Made by a program: the position numbers and the translations under genes
NCBI RefSeq assembly: GCF_000189535.1
Contig: NC_015145.1
Span: 1 to 64,000 of the forward strand
Direction of reading: 5' to 3'
From: Pseudarthrobacter phenanthrenivorans Sphe3
Lineage (GTDB): Bacteria; Actinomycetota; Actinomycetes; Actinomycetales; Micrococcaceae
DNA: 64,000 nucleotides
Shown: piece by piece, positions 1 through 8,788 of the stretch
How the letters are laid out: each line of letters starts with the position of its first letter
Numbering within the stretch: the stretch's first letter is position 1
The notes under the pieces: generated by a model
The model's input: the letters and a program-made list of their open reading frames with translations, nothing else
Database searches by the model: none
What the model was told of the DNA's origin: nothing

Positions 1-394
1 TGTATATGCACGCTTCCCCCGGCTGCTCAAACGCACTGCGCCTGAGAGATTCAGATGGGGCCAAAAAGCGGACACAAAGGACTTCACAACGTTAGGGCAA
101 AATGAGCCGCCGAGTCAAACCGGCGCAGGGCTCAACGGTTGTCCCCAGCTGTGCCTAACCTACCCCTCGAACCTGTGGATGAAGTGGCTCACAAGGCCGT
201 TTTCAGAACAACACCGGTGTAATTATCCACAAGCTACTTGCCAGCTATCTTCTAGGCTTTTCATCCCCTAGAGTGGCCCAGTAGCCGATTATCCACGTGC
301 TGTGTATAACCCTGTGGATGAAGCTGAACCAGAGGCTGGTTCCGCGCTTGCGGCTGCAGGCAATGCAGGCAAAGCAAGTTGAGGGAACCGATTG
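1..394. other. dnaA upstream region, left part of the origin
   Basis: No gene fits here. The stretch carries DnaA-box-like 9-mers: a perfect TTATCCACA at 223-231, TTATCCACG at 289-297, TGTGTATAA at 301-309 and TGTGGATGA at 174-182 and 313-321. In this group of bacteria rpmH normally reads leftwards from just outside such a window, so part of this stretch is probably its promoter; that is inference, because rpmH itself is not in the window. The boxes close to dnaA are consistent with DnaA autoregulation. Confidence 0.7.
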
Positions 395-1819
395 ATGACA
401 GTAGACGAAGCCAACCACGCCAATACTGTCGGAAGTTCCTGGCGGCGGGTGCTCACCCTGCTGGAACAGGACCACCGCGTTTCGCCACGGCAGCGGGGCT
501 TTGTCATCCTTGCCCAGGCCCAGGGCCTGATCGGTTCCACCCTCCTGGTGGCTGTTCCCAACGAGCTCACCCGTGAAGTCCTGCAGACCCAGGTCAAGGA
601 TGCCCTGGATGATGCCCTGCACAATGTCTTCTCCGAGGACATCCGGTGCGCCATCGACGTGGACACTGACCTGGTTCCCATCCACCAGGAACCCGAGCCC
701 GTCGTCGTCGAGCCGTCCTTCTCCCCGGACCAGCTCATCGAGCAGAAGCCGCAGCCCATGCTGCCCAGCACCTCCCATGAATTCGGCCGGCTCAACCCCA
801 AGTACGTCTTCGATACTTTCGTGATCGGTTCCTCCAACCGGTTTGCCCACGCCGCCGCAGTCGCCGTGGCTGAAGCACCGGCCAAGGCGTACAACCCACT
901 CTTCATTTACGGTGATTCAGGCCTCGGAAAAACGCACCTCCTGCACGCCATCGGCCACTACGCCCGCCGGCTCTACAGCGGAATCCGCGTCCGCTATGTG
1001 AACTCCGAGGAGTTCACCAACGACTTCATCAACTCCATCCGCGACGATGAAGGCGCCAGCTTCAAGACCACGTACCGCAACGTGGACGTTCTGCTGATCG
1101 ATGACATCCAGTTCCTGGCCGGCAAGGACCGGACGCTGGAAGAGTTCTTCCACACCTTCAATTCGCTCCACAACAACAACAAGCAGGTGGTCATCACCTC
1201 GGACCAGCCGCCTAAGCTGCTGGCCGGATTTGAAGACCGCATGAAGTCCCGCTTCGAGTGGGGCCTGCTGACGGACATCCAGCCGCCGGAACTCGAAACC
1301 CGGATCGCGATCCTCCGCAAGAAGGCACTGAGCGAGGGACTGTCCGCTCCGGACGACGCTCTGGAATACATCGCATCCAAGATCTCCAGCAACATCCGCG
1401 AACTTGAGGGCGCCCTGATCCGGGTCACGGCGTTCGCGAGCCTGAACCGCCAGCCCGTGGATGTTGCCCTCGCCGAAATGGTGCTCAAAGACCTCATCAC
1501 CGACGACGGCGCCCAGGAAATCACTTCGAGCCAGATCCTCCAGCAGACCGCGGAGTACTTCAAGCTCAGCATGGAGGAGCTCTGCAGCAAGTCCCGGACC
1601 CGCACCCTGGTGACCGCACGCCAGATTGCCATGTACCTCTGCCGGGAACTCACGGACATGTCGCTCCCCAAGATTGGCCAGGAACTGGGCGGTCGCGACC
1701 ACACCACCGTGATCCACGCTGACAGGAAAATCCGTGAGCTGATGGCTGAACGCCGTGTGATCTACAACCAGGTGACCGAGCTGACCAACCGCATCAAGCA
1801 GCAGCAGCGCGACTCATAG
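395..1819 (+). CDS. dnaA: Chromosomal replication initiator protein DnaA
   Basis: DnaA binds 9-bp boxes at the origin, oligomerises in its ATP form and opens the duplex. The 474-residue protein has the usual layout: an N-terminal helicase-interaction domain, a variable acidic linker, an AAA+ domain with Walker A (GDSGLGKTH) and Walker B (LLIDDIQFL), and a C-terminal box-binding domain ending in the signature [18 protein letters not shown] at 395 is preferred; an in-frame TTG lies one codon earlier. GAGGG at 381-385 is a plausible ribosome site. The gene is flanked on both sides by DnaA boxes, as expected for an origin-linked, autoregulated dnaA. Confidence 0.98.
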   Translation: MTVDEANHANTVGSSWRRVLTLLEQDHRVSPRQRGFVILAQAQGLIGSTLLVAVPNELTREVLQTQVKDALDDALHNVFSEDIRCAIDVDTDLVPIHQEPEPVVVEPSFSPDQLIEQKPQPMLPSTSHEFGRLNPKYVFDTFVIGSSNRFAHAAAVAVAEAPAKAYNPLFIYGDSGLGKTHLLHAIGHYARRLYSGIRVRYVNSEEFTNDFINSIRDDEGASFKTTYRNVDVLLIDDIQFLAGKDRTLEEFFHTFNSLHNNNKQVVITSDQPPKLLAGFEDRMKSRFEWGLLTDIQPPELETRIAILRKKALSEGLSAPDDALEYIASKISSNIRELEGALIRVTAFASLNRQPVDVALAEMVLKDLITDDGAQEITSSQILQQTAEYFKLSMEELCSKSRTRTLVTARQIAMYLCRELTDMSLPKIGQELGGRDHTTVIHADRKIRELMAERRVIYNQVTELTNRIKQQQRDS

Positions 1820-2346
1820 CCGCCGCACCTATACCTTATTAACAGGTGCATGTGGATAAGCCTGTGGATAGTTAAGGGGACAACCGCGGTTAATGGGCTT
1901 AAAACCCTTAAGGCGCCTGTGGATTCCGAAAATCGCGAAAAATGTTGTCCCCATCCACACCCTGTTTAAAACCTGCTCCACCCACAGTCCATGAACAGGG
2001 CTTAACCGCCGAACTGCGCGGTGAGGGAGAGTTATCCACAGTTTCCACAGCAGTTATTAACACTACTAATCCCAAAAAATTGAAATCCCTCAAACAACAA
2101 GACCGTTCCGCACACCCACCCCGGTCCGGGCCGGACGGCCCTCAAGCACCGGGACCACCAGGGGGATGGGTTAATCCCGGATCTTCCGGCTAAGCTGTCA
2201 GCAGCGCTCCCATCCTTGGGTTTTTCATGTGGTTCCCTCAGCACGGACCATGCAGGTTCAGGAACGGGGGCACCACACTTTGTGGAACTTCCAGCGCGTC
2301 GTTCCAGGAACCTAGAAGCAGCAGCAATGAAAGGCGGCACCCTTCC
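1820..2346. other. oriC: Replication origin oriC (dnaA-dnaN intergenic region)
   Basis: This 527-bp gene-free stretch has perfect DnaA boxes at 1851-1859 (TGTGGATAA) and 2032-2040 (TTATCCACA). Near matches are TGTGGATAG at 1863-1871, TGTGGATTC at 1919-1927 and CCATCCACA at 1951-1959. An AT-rich run at about 2050-2100, unusual in this GC-rich DNA, directly follows the last perfect box and is the best candidate unwinding element. The 9-mer TTATTAACA occurs at 1836-1844 and 2054-2062. Position between dnaA and dnaN matches the origin of other actinobacteria. The last ~150 bp also contain the dnaN promoter and ribosome site. Confidence 0.9.
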
Positions 2347-3471
2347 GTGAAGTTCAGAGTCGATCGGGACGTCCTGGCAGAAGCCGTCACATGGACAGCC
2401 CGGTCGTTGTCTCCGCGGCCGCCCGTACCCGTCCTCTCCGGCCTGCTGTTGAAAGCCGAAGCCGGCACTGTGAGCCTCTCCAGCTTCGACTACGAGACGT
2501 CGGCCCGGCTGGAGATTGGTGCTGACATCCGCGACGAAGGCACCATCCTGGTGTCCGGCCGCCTCCTCGCGGATATCTGCCGCAGCCTGCCCTCCGCTCC
2601 GGTTGACGTCGAAACCGACGGCAACAAAGTCACCCTCACCTGCCGCCGAAGCAGTTTCCATCTCGCCACGATGCCTGAGGCCGAGTATCCGCCCCTGCCC
2701 GCGCTTCCGGCCATCAGCGGAACAGTTCCCGGTGATGCCTTTGCGCAGGCGGTGTCCCAGGTGATCATCGCTGCGAGCAAGGACGACACCCTCCCCATCC
2801 TCACGGGCGTCCGGATGGAGATTGAGGATGACCTGATCACGCTCTTGGCGACTGACCGCTACCGCCTGGCCATGCGCGAGGTGCCGTGGAAGCCCGTCAC
2901 CCCCGGAATTTCCACCAGTGCGCTGGTCAAGGCAAAAACCCTTAACGAGGTGGCCAAGACCCTGGGCAACAGCGGCGACATCAACCTCGCACTCTCCGAT
3001 GACGACAGCAGGTTGATCGGCTTCGAAAGCGGCGGCCGCACCACCACGTCGCTGCTCGTGGACGGTGACTACCCCAAGATCCGTTCACTGTTCCCGGACT
3101 CCACCCCCATCCACGCCACGGTCCAAACCCAGGAGCTCGTCGAAGCCGTCCGCCGTGTGTCCTTGGTTGCCGAACGCAACACTCCCGTGCGCCTTGCCTT
3201 CACCCAGGGCCAGCTGAACCTCGACGCCGGAACCGGCGAGGACGCCCAGGCCTCCGAGGAACTTGAAGCCCAACTGTCCGGGGAAGACATCACGGTGGCG
3301 TTCAACCCGCACTACCTGGTGGAAGGGCTCAGCGTGATTGAAACCAAGTTCGTCCGGTTCTCGTTCACCACAGCACCCAAGCCCGCCATGATCACGGCCC
3401 AGGCTGATGCGGACGGCGAGGACCAGGACGACTACCGCTACCTGGTGATGCCCGTCCGCCTCCCCAACTAG
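2347..3471 (+). CDS. dnaN: DNA polymerase III beta sliding clamp
   Basis: The beta clamp is a ring-shaped dimer that tethers DNA polymerase III to DNA. The 374-residue protein begins MKFRVDRDVLAEAV and shows the three-fold clamp architecture, with the typical C-terminus YLVMPVRLPN that ends the peptide-binding pocket. The GTG at 2347 is chosen over upstream in-frame starts because the family N-terminus begins exactly here and AAAGG lies about 12 bases upstream. An acidic insertion near residue 300 (GTGEDAQASEELEAQ) is a common actinobacterial variation. Its stop codon lies inside a large inverted repeat. Confidence 0.97.
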   Translation: MKFRVDRDVLAEAVTWTARSLSPRPPVPVLSGLLLKAEAGTVSLSSFDYETSARLEIGADIRDEGTILVSGRLLADICRSLPSAPVDVETDGNKVTLTCRRSSFHLATMPEAEYPPLPALPAISGTVPGDAFAQAVSQVIIAASKDDTLPILTGVRMEIEDDLITLLATDRYRLAMREVPWKPVTPGISTSALVKAKTLNEVAKTLGNSGDINLALSDDDSRLIGFESGGRTTTSLLVDGDYPKIRSLFPDSTPIHATVQTQELVEAVRRVSLVAERNTPVRLAFTQGQLNLDAGTGEDAQASEELEAQLSGEDITVAFNPHYLVEGLSVIETKFVRFSFTTAPKPAMITAQADADGEDQDDYRYLVMPVRLPN

Positions 3472-3528
3472 GTAGCGCCAAGTGTCGTTATGGACGTCCA
3501 AAACGACACTTACTGCTACCTAGTTGGG
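3463..3528. repeat. 66-bp near-perfect palindrome overlapping the dnaN stop
   Basis: The element is symmetrical about 3495/3496. Arm segments CCCAACTAGGTAGC (3463-3476) and AAGTGTCGTT (3480-3489) are answered by AACGACACTT (3502-3511) and GCTACCTAGTTGGG (3515-3528), with a perfect TGGACGTCCA at the centre (3491-3500). Only four of 33 base pairs mismatch. The left arm includes the last dnaN codons and stop. It could act as a dnaN transcription terminator or 3' mRNA hairpin, although no T-run follows; the length suggests a dispersed palindromic repeat rather than a simple terminator. Confidence 0.8.
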
Positions 3529-3575
3529 CAGCCCACGATTGTTTCCCGCACCCTAGCGCAGAAGGAAGTTCCACA

Positions 3576-4460
3576 ATGCACATTGGACTGATCGGCCTTG
3601 GCAAAATGGGATTCAACATGCGCGAACGCCTGCGCAAGGGCGGCATTGAGGTCACGGGCTTCGACCGGAACCCCGACATCACGGACGTCGCAACCCTCGA
3701 TGAACTCATCACCGCAGTACCGGCTCCCCGGCTCATCTGGGTCATGGTCCCCGCAGGTGCGATCACGGACGCTGTGGTCAATGAGCTCAGCGAAAAGCTA
3801 GATGCGGACGACCTGGTGATTGACGGCGGAAACTCACGGTTTACCGAGGACCAGAAACACGCCGAACTGCTTGCCGCCAAGGGTATCCACTTCGCGGATT
3901 GTGGAGTATCGGGCGGTGTATGGGGCCTCCAGAACGGCTATGGCCTGATGGCCGGCGGCGATGCTGCTGATATTGAACGTGCCCTTCCTGTTTTCGATGC
4001 CCTGCGTCCGGAAGGCGAACGGGCCGACAGTTTTGTTCACGTTGGCGGTGTGGGGGCGGGCCATTACGCCAAAATGGTCCACAACGGAATTGAGTACGGC
4101 CTGATGCAGGCCTACGCCGAGGGCTACCAGCTGCTGGCGTCCAAGGACATCATCAATGACCTGCCCGGCACGTTCCGCGCCTGGCAAAAGGGCACCGTGG
4201 TCCGGTCCTGGCTGCTGGACCTGCTGGTAAAAGCCCTCGATGAGGATCCGGGCCTGCAGAACATCGACGATTATGTCGAGGATTCCGGTGAGGGCAGGTG
4301 GACCGTGGAAGAGGCCATCGCCAACGCCATTCCAGCCCCGGCCATTACGGCAGCGCTGTTTGCCCGCTTTGAATCCCGCGAGGACAGTTCACCGGCCATG
4401 AAGATGGTGTCCGCGCTGCGCCACCAGTTCGGCGGGCACGCAACCCGTCCCGCCAAGTAG
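3576..4460 (+). CDS. gnd: 6-phosphogluconate dehydrogenase, decarboxylating (short form)
   Basis: It oxidatively decarboxylates 6-phosphogluconate to ribulose 5-phosphate in the pentose phosphate pathway. The 294-residue protein has the Rossmann motif GLGKMGFNM at its N-terminus, the substrate motif DGGNSRF near residue 88, the GVSGGVWG signature and the catalytic helix with HYAKMVHNGIEYG. The length places it in the short, typically NAD-preferring family rather than the ~470-residue NADP enzyme. Position between dnaN and recF is conserved in actinobacteria. The cofactor preference is inferred from family length only. Confidence 0.92.
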   Translation: MHIGLIGLGKMGFNMRERLRKGGIEVTGFDRNPDITDVATLDELITAVPAPRLIWVMVPAGAITDAVVNELSEKLDADDLVIDGGNSRFTEDQKHAELLAAKGIHFADCGVSGGVWGLQNGYGLMAGGDAADIERALPVFDALRPEGERADSFVHVGGVGAGHYAKMVHNGIEYGLMQAYAEGYQLLASKDIINDLPGTFRAWQKGTVVRSWLLDLLVKALDEDPGLQNIDDYVEDSGEGRWTVEEAIANAIPAPAITAALFARFESREDSSPAMKMVSALRHQFGGHATRPAK

Positions 4461-4505
4461 CATCCAGCCGGGAACCCGACGGTTCCCAGAATTGCCGAAG
4501 ACCGC

Positions 4506-5717
4506 GTGTACCTAGAACACCTTTCGCTGACTGACTTCCGCAGCTATGCCCAGGTGGACCTCGCCTTGGGCCCCGGCGTCACCGTGCTGGTAGGTTACAA
4601 CGGCATCGGCAAGACCAACCTGATGGAGGCCATCGGGTACCTCGCAACGATGAGCTCGCACCGGGTGAGCTCTGATGCACCCCTCCTGAGGTTCGGGACC
4701 GATCGCGCCCTGGTCCGCGCAAGGCTGGTCCGGGGCGGGCAGATCACCATCCTTGAGCTTGAAATCAACGCCGGGCGTGCCAACCGCGGAAGGATCAACC
4801 GCAGCAATCCCGTCCGGGCCCGCGATCTCCTGGGTATTTGCCAGACGGTACTTTTCGCGCCCGAGGACCTGGCACTGGTGAAGGGTGACCCTTCCAACCG
4901 CCGCCGCTTCCTCGACGAGCTGCTCGCGAGCCTCGTTCCACACCACGCTGCCACCCGAAGCGACTACGACCGCGTGCTGAAACAGCGCAACGCCCTCCTG
5001 AAATCCGCCCGGGCCGGCAAATTCACGTCCGCCCATGAAGCCACCCTGGATGTTTGGGACCAGCACATGGCCCGTGCCGGCGCTGAGCTCCTGCACGCAC
5101 GCCTTGAGCTCGTGGAGCGCCTCCGGCCGCATCTTGCCCGGGCTTATGCCCAGCTGACTGACGAATCCAAGCCTGCTGACGCCGTCTACCGCTCCACGCT
5201 CCAGAACCAGATGGACGACGACGGCGCCGCGCTTGTGGGAGCTGGCGGCACCGCCGCCGGAGGTGCTTCGGCAGGGGCGGAAGACCTGCTCAGCTTCGGC
5301 GTCGAGCAGCTGACGGAACGGTATGTGCAGGCTTTTGCTGAGTCCCGCCGCAAGGAACTCGAGCGGGGCATCTCGCTGGTGGGGCCACACCGCGATGAAC
5401 TCGAGCTCGTCCTGGGGCAGGCGCCAGCGAAAGGCTATGCTTCCCACGGTGAGACGTGGTCCATGTGCCTGTCCCTGCGCCTCGCGTCCTACTATGTGAT
5501 GCTGGACGATGCCAGGACCGGAGGCTCCGCCCCGATCCTGATCCTGGATGATGTTTTTGCCGAGCTGGACGTGCAGCGTCGGCGTAAACTGGCCGCAATA
5601 GTCTCCGGCGCGGAACAGGTCCTGGTGACCGCCGCCGTCGACGCCGATATCCCGGAAGAGTTGTCCGGACGGCGGGTGAAGGTCATCCCGGGAGGTATTG
5701 ATGAGCAGGGACAATAA
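4506..5717 (+). CDS. recF: DNA replication and repair protein RecF
   Basis: RecF is an SMC-like ATPase that helps load RecA at single-strand gaps and stalled forks. The 403-residue protein starts at GTG 4506 (MYLEHLSLTDFRSYAQVDL). It has Walker A GYNGIGKTN near residue 35, a central coiled region, and a C-terminal signature and Walker B (LILDDVFAELD). A Gly/Ala-rich insertion of about 20 residues (near 245-260) looks like a flexible loop. The gene overlaps the start of dciA by 17 bases, so the two are probably translationally coupled. Confidence 0.95.
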   Translation: MYLEHLSLTDFRSYAQVDLALGPGVTVLVGYNGIGKTNLMEAIGYLATMSSHRVSSDAPLLRFGTDRALVRARLVRGGQITILELEINAGRANRGRINRSNPVRARDLLGICQTVLFAPEDLALVKGDPSNRRRFLDELLASLVPHHAATRSDYDRVLKQRNALLKSARAGKFTSAHEATLDVWDQHMARAGAELLHARLELVERLRPHLARAYAQLTDESKPADAVYRSTLQNQMDDDGAALVGAGGTAAGGASAGAEDLLSFGVEQLTERYVQAFAESRRKELERGISLVGPHRDELELVLGQAPAKGYASHGETWSMCLSLRLASYYVMLDDARTGGSAPILILDDVFAELDVQRRRKLAAIVSGAEQVLVTAAVDADIPEELSGRRVKVIPGGIDEQGQ

Positions 5718-6261
5718 CAATGGCGGCGGGCTCCAGCCAGGCCGCGACCCGGACAACATCGATGCTCCACGGGCTGCCCTGAACCGGATGCGCGAAGCCG
5801 CCGCCGCCCGCGGAGAAATCCGAAGGTCCGCGCCCCGCCCCGGCTCCGCGAAGGCCAAACGTGGGATCCGCGATACCCGCGGCTTCAGCCAGTTCCACGC
5901 GACCGGCCGTGATCCCCTGGGTCTTGGCAAGGTGGTGGGCAGGCTGGTGGCGGAACGGGGCTGGACTTCGCCGGTGGCGGTGGGATCGGTCATGGCGGAA
6001 TGGGCCACGTTGGTGGGCCCCGAGATCTCAGCCCATTGCACGCCGGAGAGCTTCACTGACACCACCCTGCATGTCCGTTGTGATTCGACGGCCTGGGCTA
6101 CGCAACTGCGGCTCCTCAGCTCCAGCCTTTTGGAGAAATTCCGGGTGGAACTCGGCGATGGGGTTGTCACAAGCATCCATGTGCTCGGTCCCGCAGCGCC
6201 CAGTTGGCGGAAGGGCGGACGGTCGGTGAATGGGCGGGGACCCCGGGACACCTATGGATAG
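5701..6261 (+). CDS. dciA: DUF721 / DciA-family protein, predicted helicase loader
   Basis: The DUF721 family includes DciA, the ancestral loader of replicative helicase DnaB in bacteria without DnaC or DnaI. The 186-residue protein has a basic, disordered N-terminal half and a KH-like domain from about residue 75 onward (LGKVVGRLVAERGWTSPVAV to VTSIHVLGP). ATG 5701 is preferred to a TTG one codon upstream. It overlaps recF by 17 bases, the conserved recF-dciA-gyrB order in actinobacteria. The loader role is inferred from the family. Confidence 0.88.
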   Translation: MSRDNNNGGGLQPGRDPDNIDAPRAALNRMREAAAARGEIRRSAPRPGSAKAKRGIRDTRGFSQFHATGRDPLGLGKVVGRLVAERGWTSPVAVGSVMAEWATLVGPEISAHCTPESFTDTTLHVRCDSTAWATQLRLLSSSLLEKFRVELGDGVVTSIHVLGPAAPSWRKGGRSVNGRGPRDTYG

Positions 6262-6642
6262 GCCCGCCACCGGCTATTGAAAATCGTCCCTGCGGCGTGT
6301 AGAGCCCTGAAAGGGCCTTCGGGTGTATAGGCACCCGGACGCCGTACTGCCAGCGCACCCAAGGTGCGGTCACGGGCCTTGCATCGGCACACCACTGTTC
6401 GCTGACAGCTCTGGAATGCGGGGAAATACGCTGTTTCGCGGTAGAATCGTTGCAGATAACTGGGCGCGGGTAAAACGTTGACTGAGTCCGTTTTCCGTGC
6501 GCTTCCAGCACGCGGAGTGCGGATCCCCGTCAGCAAGTCACCGGCGCTATAAGTTTGTGCCTGTTGGCGGATGACTTTCCTGTGTTGGACCAGGAGAGGA
6601 TTTGGCCGGCCATCATCGAGAACAGAGGAGTCGACAGCGCCT
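6262..6642. other. gyrB upstream region
   Basis: The 381-bp stretch between dciA and gyrB has no convincing gene. A short hairpin CGGGTG/CACCCG at 6320-6337 lacks a T-run. TAGAAT at 6442-6447 could be a -10 element but has no good -35 at normal spacing. AGAGGAG at 6624-6630 is the likely gyrB ribosome site. A long leader would suit supercoiling-sensitive gyrB control, but that cannot be shown from the sequence. Confidence 0.5.
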
Positions 6643-8730
6643 GTGGCTAACGACAATACAGATATTCTGGCAGCCGAATCCGGAATCGAGGATGCCCGCA
6701 CGCCTGACACCCCGGCCGCGCCGGCCACCCAGCGCGAGTACGGCGCCAGCGACATCACTGTCCTCGAAGGCCTTGAAGCGGTGCGGAAGCGCCCGGGCAT
6801 GTACATCGGTTCCACTGGACCCCGCGGTCTCCACCACCTTGTTTATGAAGTGGTGGACAACTCGGTGGATGAGGCCCTGGCAGGCTACTGCACGCACATC
6901 GAGGTGGTCCTGCAGGCCGACGGCGGCGTGAAGGTCGTCGACGACGGCCGCGGGATTCCCGTGGACATGCACCCCACTGAGCACAAGCCCACCGTTGAAG
7001 TGGTCATGACCATCCTGCACGCCGGCGGCAAGTTCGGCGGCGGCGGGTACGCCGTTTCCGGTGGCCTGCATGGCGTGGGCATCTCCGTGGTGAACGCCCT
7101 GTCCAGCAGGGTAGATACCGAAGTGCGGCGCCAGGGCCACGTCTGGCGGATGTCCTTCGCCGATGGGGGCAAGCCCCAGGGCAGCCTGGTCAAGGGCGAG
7201 GAAACGGACCTTACCGGCACCACCCAGACGTTCTACCCGGATCCGGCGATTTTTGAGTCCACGGAATTCGATTTCGAAACCCTTCGTGCCCGCTTCCAGC
7301 AGATGGCCTTCCTGAACAAGGGGCTCCGCATCACGCTGACGGATGAACGCACCTCCGCCGAAGAGGAAGATGACGCCGACCTGGACCTGGATGGCGTGGT
7401 CACCGAGGGGGAAGTCAAAGCCGAGCACCGCACTGTGGTGTACCAGTACGACGAAGGCCTGCTCGATTACGTCAAGCACCTGAACTCCGGCAAGAAGGTG
7501 GATGTGGTCCATGAGGACGTCATCGCCTTCGAGACCGAGGACAAGGACCGCAAGATCGCCCTGGAAATGGCGATGCAGTGGACCAATGCGTATTCCGAAA
7601 GCGTCCACACCTACGCCAACACCATCAATACCCATGAGGGCGGAACGCACGAAGAAGGCTTCCGTGCTGCCATGACTTCCCTGATCAACCGGTACGCGCG
7701 CGAGAAGGGCATCATCAAGGAAAAAGACGACAACCTCACGGGTGATGACATCCGTGAAGGCCTCACCGCCGTCATTTCCGTGAAACTGGCAGAGCCGCAG
7801 TTTGAAGGCCAGACCAAGACCAAGTTGGGCAACTCCGAGGTCAAGGGCTTCGTGCAGCGCGTGGTCACCGACGGCCTTGGAGACTGGCTGGAACGCAATC
7901 CCGGCCCCGCCCGCGATGTGATCCGCAAGGCAATCTCGGCGGCACAGGCACGCATGGCGGCGCGCAAAGCCCGCGACAACGCACGCCGCAAGAGTCCACT
8001 GGAATCCTTCGGCATGCCGGGCAAGCTCTCCGACTGCTCGTCGAAAGACCCCGAGAGGTGCGAGGTCTACATCGTGGAGGGTGACTCGGCAGGCGGGTCC
8101 GCCAAGCGCGGACGCAACCCCGAGACCCAGGCGATCCTTCCCCTCCGCGGCAAGATCCTGAACGTGGAACGCGCGCGCCTGGACAAGGCGCTGGGCAATG
8201 CCGAGGTCCAGTCCATGATCACCGCGTTCGGAACGGGCATCGGCGAGGACTTTGACCTCTCCAAGCTGCGCTACCACAAGATTGTCCTGATGGCGGATGC
8301 CGACGTGGACGGCCAGCACATCACCACCTTGCTGATGACGTTGCTGTTCCGCTACATGCGGCCCCTTATCGAAAACGGCTACGTATACCTTGCCCAGCCG
8401 CCCCTGTACCGCATCAAGTGGTCCAACGCCGCCCACGACTACGTCTACAGCGACCGTGAGCGGGACGCCAAGCTCGTGGCCGGGCAGGCAGCCGGACGCC
8501 GGATTCCCAAGGACAACGGCATCCAGCGCTACAAGGGCCTGGGCGAAATGGACTACACGGAACTGTGGGACACCACCATGGATCCGGACAACCGCACGCT
8601 GCTGCAGGTCACCATGGACGACGCCCTCGCCGCGGACCAGATTTTCTCGGTCCTGATGGGCGAGGACGTGGAGTCCCGCCGTAATTTCATCCAGCAGAAC
8701 GCCAAGGACGTCAGGTTCCTGGACATCTAG
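6643..8730 (+). CDS. gyrB: DNA gyrase subunit B
   Basis: GyrB supplies the ATPase for negative supercoiling. The 695-residue protein has the GHKL ATPase domain ([42 protein letters not shown]), a transducer domain, and the TOPRIM domain with [10 protein letters not shown] and metal-binding DADVDGQH, then the RYKGLGEM tail. GTG 6643 is chosen because AGAGGAG sits 12 bases upstream and the N-terminus then matches the family; upstream in-frame codons give an unlikely Cys/Trp/Arg-rich extension. It is co-oriented with gyrA 58 bases downstream. Confidence 0.97.
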   Translation: MANDNTDILAAESGIEDARTPDTPAAPATQREYGASDITVLEGLEAVRKRPGMYIGSTGPRGLHHLVYEVVDNSVDEALAGYCTHIEVVLQADGGVKVVDDGRGIPVDMHPTEHKPTVEVVMTILHAGGKFGGGGYAVSGGLHGVGISVVNALSSRVDTEVRRQGHVWRMSFADGGKPQGSLVKGEETDLTGTTQTFYPDPAIFESTEFDFETLRARFQQMAFLNKGLRITLTDERTSAEEEDDADLDLDGVVTEGEVKAEHRTVVYQYDEGLLDYVKHLNSGKKVDVVHEDVIAFETEDKDRKIALEMAMQWTNAYSESVHTYANTINTHEGGTHEEGFRAAMTSLINRYAREKGIIKEKDDNLTGDDIREGLTAVISVKLAEPQFEGQTKTKLGNSEVKGFVQRVVTDGLGDWLERNPGPARDVIRKAISAAQARMAARKARDNARRKSPLESFGMPGKLSDCSSKDPERCEVYIVEGDSAGGSAKRGRNPETQAILPLRGKILNVERARLDKALGNAEVQSMITAFGTGIGEDFDLSKLRYHKIVLMADADVDGQHITTLLMTLLFRYMRPLIENGYVYLAQPPLYRIKWSNAAHDYVYSDRERDAKLVAGQAAGRRIPKDNGIQRYKGLGEMDYTELWDTTMDPDNRTLLQVTMDDALAADQIFSVLMGEDVESRRNFIQQNAKDVRFLDI

Positions 8731-8788
8731 GAAGACCCTTCTTCCAGATATTCGGACCCTGACATATACCTGAAACGGAAAATACAAA

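Noticed and set aside
36..60. AATCTCTCAGGC on the minus strand, resembling the 3' part of a glycine riboswitch
   Set aside because: The rest of the aptamer (GGGAGAG and CCGAAGG elements) is absent to the right, and rpmH, not a glycine gene, is expected downstream.
2227..2346. Upstream extension of dnaN
   Set aside because: Would add about 40 residues with no family match; the clamp begins at MKFRVDRDV.
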